A stretch of 64,000 nt of DNA from positions 310,001 through 374,000 of the forward strand of contig NZ_QLMI01000002.1 in NCBI RefSeq assembly GCF_003259835.1, in the 5' to 3' direction. This document shows, in pieces, positions 42,212-51,900 of this stretch. This stretch comes from Flavobacterium aquaticum (lineage in GTDB: Bacteria; Bacteroidota; Bacteroidia; Flavobacteriales; Flavobacteriaceae). A program made the translations under genes and the position numbers. The stretch's first letter is position 1. The number at the start of each line of letters is the position of its first letter. The notes beneath the pieces were generated by a model that was not told the DNA's origin, did not search any database, and saw only the letters and a list, made by a program, of their open reading frames with translations.

Positions 42212-42970
42212 ATGTCAAATTTGAAAGTGAAAACAATATTAGTTTCACAACCAGAGCCTAAAGTAGAAAATTCTCCTTATTTTGAGCTTCAAAATAAACT
42301 GAAAGTAAAGGTTGATTTTAGACCTTTCATCCACGTAGAAGGTGTTCCTGCTAAAGAAGTTCGTGCTCAAAAAATCGACTTAAATAATTATACTGCCATC
42401 ATATTAACGAGTAGAAATGCTGTTGACCACTTTTTTAGAGTGGCTGAAGAAATGCGCTACAAAGTACCAGAAGATTTAAAATATTTCTGTCAATCTGAAG
42501 CGGTTGCTTTTTATTTACAACGTTATGTAGTGTATAGAAAGAGAAAAATTTATGTAGGTCAAAAAGACTTTGTTGATTTAGCTCCGCTGATTAAGAAATA
42601 CAAAGACGAAAAATTCTTATTACCAAATACCGATCAATTAAACGCCGATGTTCCACAAACATTAGATGGTTTAAAAGTAGAATGGAAACAAGGTATTTTC
42701 TACAGAACAGTAATGAGTGATTTATCAGACTTAAAAGATGTTTATTACGATATTTTAGCGTTCTTTAGTCCAACGGGAATTAAATCGTTATTTAAAAACT
42801 TCCCAGATTTTCAACAAAATAATACTAGAATTGCTGTTTTTGGCGAAACCACTAAAAAAGAAGCTTTAGAACACGGTTTACGTATCGACATTATGGCACC
42901 AAGCCCTGGAACGCCATCAATGACAGGAGCTTTAGAAAAATATGTAGCTGAAGCTAATAAAGGTAAATAA
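42212..42970 (+). CDS. hemD: Uroporphyrinogen-III synthase-like protein
   Basis: The 252-residue protein has the two-lobed HemD pattern: KTILVSQPEP at the start, YTAIILTSRNAVDHFF in lobe one, AFFSPTGIKSLF and IAVFGETTKKEALEHGL in lobe two. HemD closes hydroxymethylbilane to uroporphyrinogen III in tetrapyrrole synthesis; sequence conservation in this family is low, so the call rests on the pattern and on the DUF4271 neighbour. I start it at the ATG at 42212, avoiding overlap with DUF4271. Confidence 0.82.
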   Translation: MSNLKVKTILVSQPEPKVENSPYFELQNKLKVKVDFRPFIHVEGVPAKEVRAQKIDLNNYTAIILTSRNAVDHFFRVAEEMRYKVPEDLKYFCQSEAVAFYLQRYVVYRKRKIYVGQKDFVDLAPLIKKYKDEKFLLPNTDQLNADVPQTLDGLKVEWKQGIFYRTVMSDLSDLKDVYYDILAFFSPTGIKSLFKNFPDFQQNNTRIAVFGETTKKEALEHGLRIDIMAPSPGTPSMTGALEKYVAEANKGK

Positions 42971-42991
42971 AAAACAAGCAAAAATATATAG

Positions 42992-43023
42992 AACCCAAAT
43001 TCGAAAGAGTTTGGGTTTTTTGT
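42992..43023 (+). terminator. Intrinsic terminator of hemD
   Basis: AACCCAAATTC (42992-43002) pairs with GAGTTTGGGTT (43007-43017, one wobble) around a GAAA tetraloop, followed by six T residues. Confidence 0.88.
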
Positions 43024-43026
43024 TTG

Positions 43027-43081
43027 ATTTATGTCAATAAAAAAGTCCCGAAAATTTCGGGACTTTTTTATTGACATAAAT
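43027..43081. terminator. 55-bp perfect palindrome, bidirectional terminator
   Basis: Arms 43027-43053 and 43055-43081 are perfect inverted copies of 27 bp around a single A at 43054, with core GTCCCGAAA/TTTCGGGAC and A/T runs in each arm. It lies 9 bp from the pckA stop and just after the hemD terminator, so it mainly ends pckA transcripts. Confidence 0.9.
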
Positions 43082-43089
43082 TTCTTAGA

Positions 43090-44715
43090 TTACAATTGAG
43101 GGCCAGCTGCTACTAATGATTTTCCTTCTTCGTTATCAGTATATTGAACGAAGTTTTTGATAAATCTTGAAGCTAAATCTTCTGCTTTTGTATTCCATTC
43201 AGTTGCATCAGCATAGGTATTTCTTGGATCTAAAATGTTCGTATCTACATTTGGTAAAGCAGTAGGTACTACAAAATTAAATACTGGAACTGTTTTCGTT
43301 TCTGCATTCTCGATAGAACCATCTAAAATAGCATCGATAATCGCTCTTGTATCTTTAATCGAAATACGTTTTCCTGTTCCGTTCCAACCTGTGTTTACCA
43401 TGTAAGCGGTTGCATTGTGTTGCTCCATTTTCTTAACTAATTCTTCACCGTATTTTGTTGGGTGTAATGATAAGAATGCTTTTCCGAAACAAGCCGAGAA
43501 TGTTGGTTCTGGTTGTGTTACTCCTCTTTCAGTTCCTGCTAATTTAGCTGTAAAGCCTGATAAGAAGTAATATTTTGTTTGCTCTGGAGTTAATTTAGAA
43601 ACTGGAGGCATTACTCCGAATGCATCTGCCGTTAAGAAAATAACTTTAGTAGCGTGACCTGCTTTAGAAACTGGTCTTACAATATTTTCAATATGGTTAA
43701 TTGGGTAAGAAACACGAGTATTTTGTGTAACTGAACCATCTTTGAAATCAATTTTTCCGTTAGCATCAACCGTTACGTTCTCTAATAACGCATCTTTTTT
43801 GATAGCTCCAAAGATGTCTGGCTCGTTTGCTGCACTTAAATCGATAGTTTTAGCATAACATCCACCTTCAAAGTTGAAAACACCATCATTATCCCACCCG
43901 TGTTCGTCGTCTCCGATTAATTCACGTTTTGGATCTGTTGATAACGTAGTTTTTCCTGTACCAGATAATCCGAAGAAAACAGCAACATCACCATCTTTTC
44001 CTTTGTTAGCCGAACAGTGCATAGAAGCGATTCCTTGTAATGGTAAGTAATAGTTCATCATTGAGAACAATCCTTTTTTCATTTCACCTCCGTACCAAGT
44101 TCCTCCAATTAATTGGATTTTCTCAGTCAAGTTAAACGCCACATATACTTCAGAATTTAATCCGTGAGCTGCATAGTCTTTAAAACTTGTTTTTGAACCG
44201 TTCATTACAACGAAATCTGGCTCACCAAAGTTTTCCAATTCTGCTTCTGTTGGACGAATGAACATATTTTTCACAAAATGTGCTTGCCAAGCTACTTCCA
44301 TAATGAAACGAACTTTCAATCTTGTGTTTTCGTTTGCACCACAAAAAGCATCAACAACGTATAATTTTTTATTTGATAATTGCTTTACTGTAGTTTCTTT
44401 TAAAGCATTCCAAGTGTCTTGAGAAATTGGTTTGTTATCGTTAGCTGCTTTATCAGAATTCCACCAAATTGTGTTTTCAGTAACGCTATCTTTAACAATA
44501 TATTTATCTTTAGGAGAACGACCTGTGAATTCACCTGTCATTACGTTTACCGCGCCAAGTTCTGACAACTGACCTCTTTCAAAACCTTCTAAAGCTGGGT
44601 TTAATTCTTCATTATATAAATAATCGTATGAAGGATTGTATATGATTTCTGATACATTAACGATTCCGTACTTTTCTAACGAAATCGATTTCGTAGTTTG
44701 AGCATTCGTATCCAT
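43090..44715 (-). CDS. pckA: Phosphoenolpyruvate carboxykinase (ATP)
   Basis: The 541-residue enzyme converts oxaloacetate and ATP to phosphoenolpyruvate, the first step of gluconeogenesis. It has [10 protein letters not shown] (about 64-73), the P-loop [11 protein letters not shown] and the metal site [17 protein letters not shown] also occurs. The length is standard for the ATP-dependent type. It is monocistronic with a -7 box TAATTTTG (44756-44749) upstream. Confidence 0.97.
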   Translation of the reverse strand: MDTNAQTTKSISLEKYGIVNVSEIIYNPSYDYLYNEELNPALEGFERGQLSELGAVNVMTGEFTGRSPKDKYIVKDSVTENTIWWNSDKAANDNKPISQDTWNALKETTVKQLSNKKLYVVDAFCGANENTRLKVRFIMEVAWQAHFVKNMFIRPTEAELENFGEPDFVVMNGSKTSFKDYAAHGLNSEVYVAFNLTEKIQLIGGTWYGGEMKKGLFSMMNYYLPLQGIASMHCSANKGKDGDVAVFFGLSGTGKTTLSTDPKRELIGDDEHGWDNDGVFNFEGGCYAKTIDLSAANEPDIFGAIKKDALLENVTVDANGKIDFKDGSVTQNTRVSYPINHIENIVRPVSKAGHATKVIFLTADAFGVMPPVSKLTPEQTKYYFLSGFTAKLAGTERGVTQPEPTFSACFGKAFLSLHPTKYGEELVKKMEQHNATAYMVNTGWNGTGKRISIKDTRAIIDAILDGSIENAETKTVPVFNFVVPTALPNVDTNILDPRNTYADATEWNTKAEDLASRFIKNFVQYTDNEEGKSLVAAGPQL

Positions 44716-44784
44716 AAAATTAGGTTATGTTGTGTTTAAAATAAAGTGCAAAATTATAAATTAAATTTGAGATAGCATTTTAAT

Positions 44785-45171
44785 TTAGTGTTTTTTAGAT
44801 AAAACCGCATAAAATAAGTATCCCCAAGCCGAAACTAAGAACAAACCTCCAATTGGCGTTATTGGTCCTAAAAATTTCGTCTTTAAATTAGTGATTGTAT
44901 TTGTTGCTAAAAAATAAATCGAGCCTGAAAAAAACAAAACACCAATGATTGTTAAATAAAAAATAATAGAACGTTCTTTCTCTCCTAAAAAAGTAAAAGT
45001 TCCAATAAAAAGTAAAAACAACGCGTGATACATTTGATAACGCACTCCTACCTCAAATGTTGCCAATTGCTCCACCGAAAGTACTTTCTTTAATCCGTGA
45101 GCTCCAAAAGCTCCTAAAATTATAGCTGTAACTCCTAAAATAGCGGCAACCAACAGTATTTTCTTATCCAT
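44785..45171 (-). CDS. DUF423 membrane protein
   Basis: The 128-residue protein has four predicted membrane helices and the DUF423 signature: LGAFGAHGLKK near residue 20, YQMYHALFL (47-55), FSGSIYFLA and TPIGGLFLVSAWG. The function is unknown. A -7 box TATCTTTG lies at 45196-45189, 18 bp before the start. Confidence 0.88.
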   Translation of the reverse strand: MDKKILLVAAILGVTAIILGAFGAHGLKKVLSVEQLATFEVGVRYQMYHALFLLFIGTFTFLGEKERSIIFYLTIIGVLFFSGSIYFLATNTITNLKTKFLGPITPIGGLFLVSAWGYLFYAVLSKKH

Positions 45172-45297
45172 TTTTAAAAATTTGAGACCAAAGATAGGAA
45201 AACTTTTTATGTTAAATTATGACATAAATCAACAAAATGTTTTCACAAATATAACATTTTACTATCTTCGTGTGATATTTTTACAACACACCCTAAG

Positions 45298-46668
45298 ATG
45301 AGACATATTTTAGTCATTGGAGCAGGAAGATCAGCTTCATCACTTATAAAATACCTATTAGAAAATTCTGAAAAAGAAAATCTTCATGTTACTATTGGTG
45401 ATTTGTCAGAAGAATTAGCAAAACAAAAAACCAACAATCACAAAAATGCGAGAGCGATTGCTTTTGATATTTTTAACGAAGCACAACGAAAAGAGGAAAT
45501 TCAAAAAGCAGATGTTGTGGTTTCAATGTTACCTGCGCATTTGCATTTAGAAGTAGCCAAAGACTGTATTACCTACAAAAAACACATGGTAACCGCATCT
45601 TACATTAGTCCAGCAATGCAAGAATTAGACGCTGCTGCTAAAGAAAATGGCTTGGTTTTCATGAACGAAATTGGGCTTGACCCAGGAATTGACCACATGA
45701 GTGCGATGAAAGTATTGGATGAAATTCGCGAAAAAGGCGGAAACATCATTTTATTCGAATCGTTCTGTGGTGGTTTAGTGGCTCCTGAAAGCGATACCAA
45801 TTTATGGAATTACAAATTTACTTGGAATCCTAGAAATGTAGTATTAGCTGGACAAGGTGGTGCAGCAAAATTTATTCAAGAAGGCACTTATAAATACATT
45901 CCTTACACGAAATTATTCAGAAGAACCGAGTTTTTAGAAGTAGAAGGTTACGGAAGATTCGAAGCGTATGCCAACAGAGATTCTTTAAAATACAGAAGCG
46001 TTTACGGGTTAGACGACGCTTTAACTTGTTACCGTGGAACTATCAGAAGAGTAGGATATTCAAGAGCTTGGGATATTTTAGTACAATTAGGAATGACGGA
46101 TGATTCTTATACTATTGACAACTCAGAAGATATGACATATCGTGAATTTACGAATTCGTTCTTGCCGTATCATCCAACCGATACTGTTGAAATCAAATTG
46201 CGTCATGCGCAAAAAATTGACCAAGATGACATCATTTGGGACAAATTAGTGGAAATCGATTTATTCAATCCGAACAAAAAAGTGGGATTAGTTAAAGCAA
46301 CTCCAGCTCAAATTTTAGAAAAAATATTAGCCGAAAAATGGGCTTTAGAACCAAATGACAAAGACATGATTGTGATGTATCACAAATTTGGCTACGAATT
46401 AAACGGTGAGAAAAAACAAATTGATGCTACCATGGTTTGTATTGGTGATGACCAAACGTATACTGCAATGGCAAAAACCGTTGGACTTCCTGTTGCAATA
46501 GCTACGTTGAAAATTTTAAACAAAGAAATTACTACTCCTGGCGTACAATTGCCAATTACAAAAGAAGTCTACAATCCTATATTAAAAGAATTAGAAGATT
46601 ATGGTGTAATTTTCAAAGAAACTGAAGTACCTTATTTAGGTTACAATCCGTTGAATGTAAAAAATTAA
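45298..46668 (+). CDS. Saccharopine dehydrogenase-like protein
   Basis: The 456-residue enzyme begins HILVIGAGRSASSLIKYLL (NAD(P)-binding GxGxxx). SMLPAHLHLEVAKDCI and NEIGLDPGIDHMSAMKV follow, the segment typical of saccharopine dehydrogenases/reductases. Members interconvert saccharopine with lysine or glutamate plus aminoadipate semialdehyde. A role in lysine breakdown is plausible given a glutaryl-CoA dehydrogenase elsewhere in the window and the Lrp-type regulator downstream, but this is inference. Confidence 0.85.
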   Translation: MRHILVIGAGRSASSLIKYLLENSEKENLHVTIGDLSEELAKQKTNNHKNARAIAFDIFNEAQRKEEIQKADVVVSMLPAHLHLEVAKDCITYKKHMVTASYISPAMQELDAAAKENGLVFMNEIGLDPGIDHMSAMKVLDEIREKGGNIILFESFCGGLVAPESDTNLWNYKFTWNPRNVVLAGQGGAAKFIQEGTYKYIPYTKLFRRTEFLEVEGYGRFEAYANRDSLKYRSVYGLDDALTCYRGTIRRVGYSRAWDILVQLGMTDDSYTIDNSEDMTYREFTNSFLPYHPTDTVEIKLRHAQKIDQDDIIWDKLVEIDLFNPNKKVGLVKATPAQILEKILAEKWALEPNDKDMIVMYHKFGYELNGEKKQIDATMVCIGDDQTYTAMAKTVGLPVAIATLKILNKEITTPGVQLPITKEVYNPILKELEDYGVIFKETEVPYLGYNPLNVKN

Positions 46669-46686
46669 ATCCCTTTTATAATTTAT

Positions 46687-46720
46687 AAAATCCGAAATCG
46701 TAATTGGTTTCGGATTTTTT
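46687..46720 (+). terminator. Intrinsic terminator of the saccharopine dehydrogenase gene
   Basis: AAAATCCGAAA (46687-46697) pairs with TTTCGGATTTT (46708-46718) around a 10-nt loop, followed by T residues. Confidence 0.85.
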
Positions 46721-46740
46721 TCATTTCGGAAGAGCTGCAA

Positions 46741-46925
46741 AATGTCATCCCTACGGGATTTCTTTATCACTATACGGTTTAACTACCAATATTTCGCACC
46801 TAACGGCGCTTTAAAATTATTTTTGAACCATATAAGTCATTTAAGTTATCTCTTACTAGTTCCGTAGGAACGGAATATCGGTAAAGAATAATAGCTCCGT
46901 GAGAAAAGTCCTGTAGGGACGACAT
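46741..46925. repeat. Intergenic element with inverted duplicate ends
   Basis: This gap of about 310 bp has no gene. The left half (46742-46812: ATGTCATCCCTACGGGATT, ACCAATATTTCGCACC) and the reverse complement of the right half (46853-46925: ATGTCGTCCCTACAGGACT, ACCGATATTCCGTTCC) align along about 70 bp. The element is therefore an inverted pair around a 40-bp AT-rich centre. Each half also holds small palindromes (TCCCTACGGGA; TTCCGTAGGAACGGAA). The centre includes CATATAAGTCATTTAAGTT, also seen at 3570. Confidence 0.75.
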
Positions 46926-46980
46926 AAAAAAATACAATTTTGAAATCAAATTTGTATTTTTACTTTCAAATAAATTGAAA

Positions 46981-47451
46981 ATGAAGATAAATCACTTACA
47001 AATTGAAATCGACGGAATCGACAAAGAAATCCTTCGTGATTTAATGGAAGATGCACGTAAACCTATCTTACAGATTGCTAATAAAATTGGAATTTCTGGC
47101 GCTGCGATTCATCAACGATTGCGAAAATTAGAACAAGCCGGTGTAATTTCGGGTTCGAAGTTTATTGTGGATACGAAAGTTTTAGGATATAGCACGATGG
47201 CTTTCATTGGAATTTATTTAGAAAAAGCATCGAGTAATCCAGAAGTTGTGAAAGAATTGAAGAAGATTCCAGAAGTTTTAGAATGTCATTACACCACTGG
47301 AAATTGGAGTATTTTAATCAAACTGATTTGTAGAGATAACGAACATTTGATGCAATTACTCAACAAGAAAATTCAACCAATTGATGGCGTTTCACGAACG
47401 GAAACGTACATTTCTTTGGAACAGCAGATAGAAAGACAAATTCAGTTGTAA
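46981..47451 (+). CDS. Lrp/AsnC family transcriptional regulator
   Basis: The 156-residue regulator has an N-terminal helix-turn-helix (ILRDLMEDARKPILQIANKIGISGAAIHQRLRKL, in part) and a C-terminal ligand-binding beta-alpha domain (VLGYSTMAFIGIYLEKAS, LECHYTTGNWSILIKLICRD). Such proteins sense amino acids. Lying downstream of the saccharopine dehydrogenase-like gene on the same strand, it may regulate amino acid metabolism, although the repeat element separates them. The ATG at 46981 is used; a TTG lies two codons upstream. Confidence 0.88.
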   Translation: MKINHLQIEIDGIDKEILRDLMEDARKPILQIANKIGISGAAIHQRLRKLEQAGVISGSKFIVDTKVLGYSTMAFIGIYLEKASSNPEVVKELKKIPEVLECHYTTGNWSILIKLICRDNEHLMQLLNKKIQPIDGVSRTETYISLEQQIERQIQL

Positions 47452-47453
47452 AT

Positions 47454-47577
47454 TTCAAGTTCAAGTTCAAGTTCAAGTTCAAAACTCAAAAAGTGAAACG
47501 CCTCTATGCATTTCAAAATCAACAAAATCAAATTCAAAAAAACTCTGTGTAACTCTGTGTAAAAAACAACCAAACAA
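47454..47577. repeat. TTCAAG hexamer array and word repeats
   Basis: TTCAAG is repeated 4.8 times (47454-47482). It is followed by AAATCAACAAAATCAAATTC-like words and a duplicated AACTCTGTGT (47541-47560). No ORF is present. Confidence 0.7.
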
Positions 47578-47608
47578 AAAACCCAAACTCTGAATGAATT
47601 TGGGTTTT
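47578..47608. terminator. Intrinsic terminator between Lrp and the zinc peptidase gene
   Basis: AAAACCCAAA (47578-47587) pairs with TTTGGGTTTT (47599-47608). Flanking A and T runs allow function on both strands. Confidence 0.8.
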
Positions 47609-47628
47609 AAATATATAATCTTGTTAAA

Positions 47629-48324
47629 TTAGTCTCTCGAACCTAAAATTTGGAAAGCCCAATACAATAAAGACGCTAAAGCTCCTAAAGCCGCCACTAC
47701 ATAAGTTCTTGCTGCCCATTTTAATGAATCTTCGGCACCCGCATATTCTTGTTGGCTTACCATGTTTTTATTTTTTAACCAAGCTAAAGCTCTGTTACTT
47801 GCATCGTATTCCACAGGAAGTGTAACAAAACTGAAAGTAGTTGCAATTGCCATTAAAATCAAACCTGCAACCGCTACATAAAAACCAATACTTGATTTAG
47901 AAGCGAAACCTAAAATCAAACCACCCATAATTAACCATTGCGACATATTTGACGAAATGTTTACTACAGGCACCATTTTAGAACGCATTGTTAACCATTG
48001 ATACGCATGCGCATGTTGCACCGCGTGACCCACTTCGTGAGCTGCTACTGCTGCTGCCGCTGCATTTCTTTGATTATAAACTGCTTCAGACAAGTTTACT
48101 GTTTTATTTGCTGGATTATAATGGTCTGTTAATTGACCTGGTGTTGAAATTACTCTTACATCTGTAATTCCGTGATCTTGCAACATTTTTTCTGCAATTT
48201 CGGCACCACTCATTCCGTTTCGCAATGTAACTTTTGAATAATAAGCAAACTTGCTCTTCAATTTATTACTTACTAACCAACTCACAAGAGCAATCGCTCC
48301 AATAATGATATAATATGTCCACAT
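47629..48324 (-). CDS. Membrane zinc metallopeptidase, YugP family
   Basis: The 231-residue protein has an N-terminal membrane helix, the zinc motif HEVGHAVQH (His-96, Glu-97, His-100) and two or three further membrane segments around 130-170 and 200-225. The domain order and the DHYNPANKTVNLSE stretch before the motif are typical of the YugP/DUF-type neutral zinc peptidases. The substrate is unknown. It is followed by a terminator in the same direction. Confidence 0.88.
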   Translation of the reverse strand: MWTYYIIIGAIALVSWLVSNKLKSKFAYYSKVTLRNGMSGAEIAEKMLQDHGITDVRVISTPGQLTDHYNPANKTVNLSEAVYNQRNAAAAAVAAHEVGHAVQHAHAYQWLTMRSKMVPVVNISSNMSQWLIMGGLILGFASKSSIGFYVAVAGLILMAIATTFSFVTLPVEYDASNRALAWLKNKNMVSQQEYAGAEDSLKWAARTYVVAALGALASLLYWAFQILGSRD

Positions 48325-48423
48325 AATATTTATTTTAAAAATCTAATTCACTAAATCCTTACAAATTACAAGCCAAAGTTACAAAATGACAATTTGGCAT
48401 TCGTTAAATATTTCTAAAAACAA

Positions 48424-48846
48424 TTATTCTTGCATTTGTTTTACAGGTGATTTTTTAGAAACATCCATCACTGGAACCATTCCGTTTGTTGGTACATAGA
48501 TAATTTGTGGCAAATCGCCTTTATCAGCTAATTTTTCTAAGGTTCTAATGAATAAATATTGGTTATAGGTTTCACTCAAAGTTCCGTTTTCAACTCGCAT
48601 CGCTTCAGCCATTCCTCTTGCTCGTTCGATTTCGGCTTGAGCGTTTAATTTTTCGGCTTCTAATTTGGCTTTAGCTTCTTCTACTAAAATTCTTCGATTT
48701 TGTTCGGCCTTTGCCATTTCTGCTTTTCCTGCCATTTCCTGTTGCCACACATTATATCTTGGCAAACCGAACATTAATGCTGCAATAAATACAAATGCAA
48801 TTAATATAACTCCAGCAATTAGTTTCCCAATGTTTCTTTTTTCCAT
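48424..48846 (-). CDS. Small membrane protein resembling the C-terminal tail of SPFH/prohibitin proteins
   Basis: The 140-residue protein has an N-terminal membrane helix (about 9-28) and a long coiled coil rich in Ala, Glu and Lys (about 35-85). The LFIRTLEKLADKGDLPQIIYVP segment (in part) resembles the end of prohibitin/stomatin-like proteins. The SPFH beta domain that normally lies between is missing. Either this is a naturally short family or a remnant. It could scaffold membrane proteins or interact with a full SPFH protein elsewhere. Confidence 0.6.
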   Translation of the reverse strand: MEKRNIGKLIAGVILIAFVFIAALMFGLPRYNVWQQEMAGKAEMAKAEQNRRILVEEAKAKLEAEKLNAQAEIERARGMAEAMRVENGTLSETYNQYLFIRTLEKLADKGDLPQIIYVPTNGMVPVMDVSKKSPVKQMQE

Positions 48847-48900
48847 ATTTATAGTTTATTAGTTTACCTATTATACGTAAAAAATTAAAAATGTTACAAA

Positions 48901-48930
48901 AAAATCCCAAACTTTTAGGTTTGGGATTTT
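48901..48930 (-). terminator. Intrinsic terminator of leuS
   Basis: AAAATCCCAAAC (48901-48912) and GTTTGGGATTTT (48919-48930) form a perfect 12-bp stem with a 6-nt loop and a T run on the minus strand, 24 bp after the leuS stop. Confidence 0.88.
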
Positions 48931-48954
48931 AAGTGTTGTGGTTTGAAATTTATG

Positions 48955-51900
48955 TTATCCCACCAAATTAATAATCTTACCTGGAACGATAATCACTTTG
49001 TTTGGTGTTCTTCCTTGTAATTGGTTTTGTGTTCTTTCATCAGCCATTACGATTTCTTCGATTTGAGCTGCGGTTAAATCTAAAGGCAATTTAATCGTGA
49101 AACGCATTTTTCCATTGAACGAAACTGGATATTCTTTTTCAGATTCTATTAAATATTTTTCTTCAAATTTTGGAAAAGCAACTGTTGCTACAGAACCTTC
49201 GTGACCTAAAGCGCTCCATAATTCTTCTGCAATATGAGGTGCATAAGGCGAAACTAAAACCGCTAATGGTTCTAAAATCGCTCGGTGATGGCATTTTTGT
49301 TGCGCCAACTCATTCACACAAATCATAAATTGCGAAACCGAAGTATTGAACGAGAAATTCTCGATGTCTTCAGTAACTTTTTTGATGGTTTTGTGTAGCG
49401 ATTTGTACATATCGGCTGTTGGTTCATCATTGGTGATGTTTAAACCGTTGTCATCAAAATACAAACGCCATAGTTTTTTCAAGAAACCGTAAACACCTGT
49501 GATTCCAGCAGTATTCCAAGGTTTTGCTTGCTCTAATGGCCCTAAAAACATTTCATACAAACGCAACGTATCGGCACCATATTCATTACAAATATCATCT
49601 GGATTGACTACGTTGTATTTCGATTTTGACATTTTTTCTACTTCACGACCTACAATGTATTTTCCATCTTCTAAAATGAATTCTGCATCTTTATAATCAG
49701 AATATAATGGATGTGCTTTGAATTTTTCGATGTCTAATTCGTTAGTGACATCATTTATACAAGATAAATCTACATGGATTGGAACAAAATCAAGATTCAA
49801 ACTCACAGTTATATTTATAAATTCTGGAAATTTATCTTGGATTATATTTTTAAATCTTATTTCAATTTCATTGATAGTTTCATTAATTCTCTGAGTATCT
49901 ATATTTTTATCTAATTTATCAATAACAGATTTCGAAAAAAGAATTGGATACTTGTTAACTAATTCTGTCGTTAAACTTTCCATTTGTCTTTTTGAATCTC
50001 CTTCTTCTGCCCAAATTACACTGAAATAAGTTCTATAAACAAAAGCACTCATTCCCAAAATCATTCCTTGATTGATCAATTTCTTGAACGGCTCTTCTGT
50101 TGGAGCGAAACCTCTATCTTTTAAGAATTTGTTCCAAAAACGAGAATACAATAAATGTCCAGTTGCGTGCTCGCTTCCTCCTATGTATAAATCTACGTTT
50201 TCCCAATATTTTAAAGCTTCTTCATTCGCAAACTCTTCCGTGTTGTGCGCATCCATATAACGCATCCAATACCAAGAAGAACCTGCCCAACCTGGCATGG
50301 TGTTCAATTCTAATGGAAAAACTTTTGTGTTGTCAATTAAATCATTGCTAACAACTGCATTTTTCTCCGTATCCCAAGCCCAAACCGTTGCGTTCCCTAA
50401 AGGTGGTTGACCGTCTTCTGTTGGTAAGTATTTCTCCACTTCAGGTAACACGATTGGCAAGTGTTTTTTATCAATCATTTGTGGTAAACCATTCACATAA
50501 TATACTGGAAATGGTTCGCCCCAATAGCGTTGACGAGAGAAAACTGCATCACGTAAACGGTAATTTACTTTTGCTTTTCCTGCTCCAATTTTTTCTAATT
50601 CTTCGATTACTTTTTTAGTTCCAGTTTTGTAATCTAATCCGTTTAAGAAATCAGAATTTACTAATTCGAAACCACCTTTTTCTCCGTAAGCGGCTTCTGA
50701 AATATCTTGATTGAAAATATTTTTAATTTCTGGCATTCCGTTAGTTCCTTTGAAGAAATTCGCGAAAGCATAATCGCGCTCATCACCACAAGGAACCGCC
50801 ATAACCGCACCCGTTCCGTAACCTGCTAATACATAATCACCAATCCAAACTGGAATAGGTTCTTTTGTGAAAGGATGTTCAGCATACGCTCCAGTGAAAA
50901 CTCCTGAAATGGTTTTAACATCAGCCATTCTTTCTCTTTCCGAACGTTTTGCAGTAGCTTCAATGTAAGCATCAACCGCTGCTTTTTGTTCTAGAGTAGT
51001 GATTTTAGCAACCAATTCGTGCTCAGGTGCTAACGTCATAAACGTTACTCCGAAAATGGTATCAGGACGCGTTGTAAATACTTCGATTACTGCATCATGA
51101 TTTTTTACATTGAAAGTCACAGCAGCACCAACTGATTTTCCAATCCAGTTTCTTTGTGATTCTTTGATGGATTCACTCCAATCGATAGTATCTAATCCTT
51201 GTAACAAACGCTCGGCGTATGCAGAAATTCGCATCGACCATTGTGTCATTTTTTTACGAACTACTGGATGTCCACCACGTTCTGAAACTCCGTTTACGAT
51301 TTCGTCATTAGCTAAAACCGTTCCTAATGCTGGACACCAGTTAACTTCGGTTTCGGCTAAATAGGTTAATCTATATTGTAAAAGTATTTTTTGTTGTTCT
51401 TCTGATGAAAATGATTTCCAATCTTCAGCAGAAAAAGGTACGATGTTATCATCACAAACGGCATTTACATTCGCATTTCCGTTTTTCTCAAATTCTTGTA
51501 TTAACGTGCAAATACTTTCCGCTTTATCGGTAGTTTTATTGTACCAAGATTCGAATAATTGAATGAAAATCCACTGAGTATGTTTGTAATAATCTGGATT
51601 TGAAGTACGAACTTCTCTACTCCAATCAAATGAAAATCCGATTTTATCCAATTGCTCACGGTAACGCGCAATGTTTTCACGAGTGGTTTTTTCTGGATGT
51701 TGCCCTGTTTGAATCGCATATTGTTCCGCTGGCAAACCAAACGAATCGTATCCTTGCGGATGCAACACATTAAAACCTTGATGTCTTTTATATCTTGCTA
51801 CAATATCAGAAGCAATGTAACCCAGCGGATGCCCAACGTGTAAGCCCGCTCCAGAAGGATAAGGGAACATATCTAACACATAATATTTAGGTTTATCTGA

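Noticed and set aside
46741..46925. Insertion sequence
   Set aside because: No transposase ORF fits in the element and no target duplication is evident; it is at most a non-autonomous repeat.
47454..47570. CRISPR array
   Set aside because: The repeats are 6-10 bases with no unique spacers of regular length and no cas genes nearby.
48988..51770. Several ORFs on the plus strand and a second minus-strand frame inside leuS
   Set aside because: They are shadows of a long, well-recognised coding frame and lack start signals or family features.
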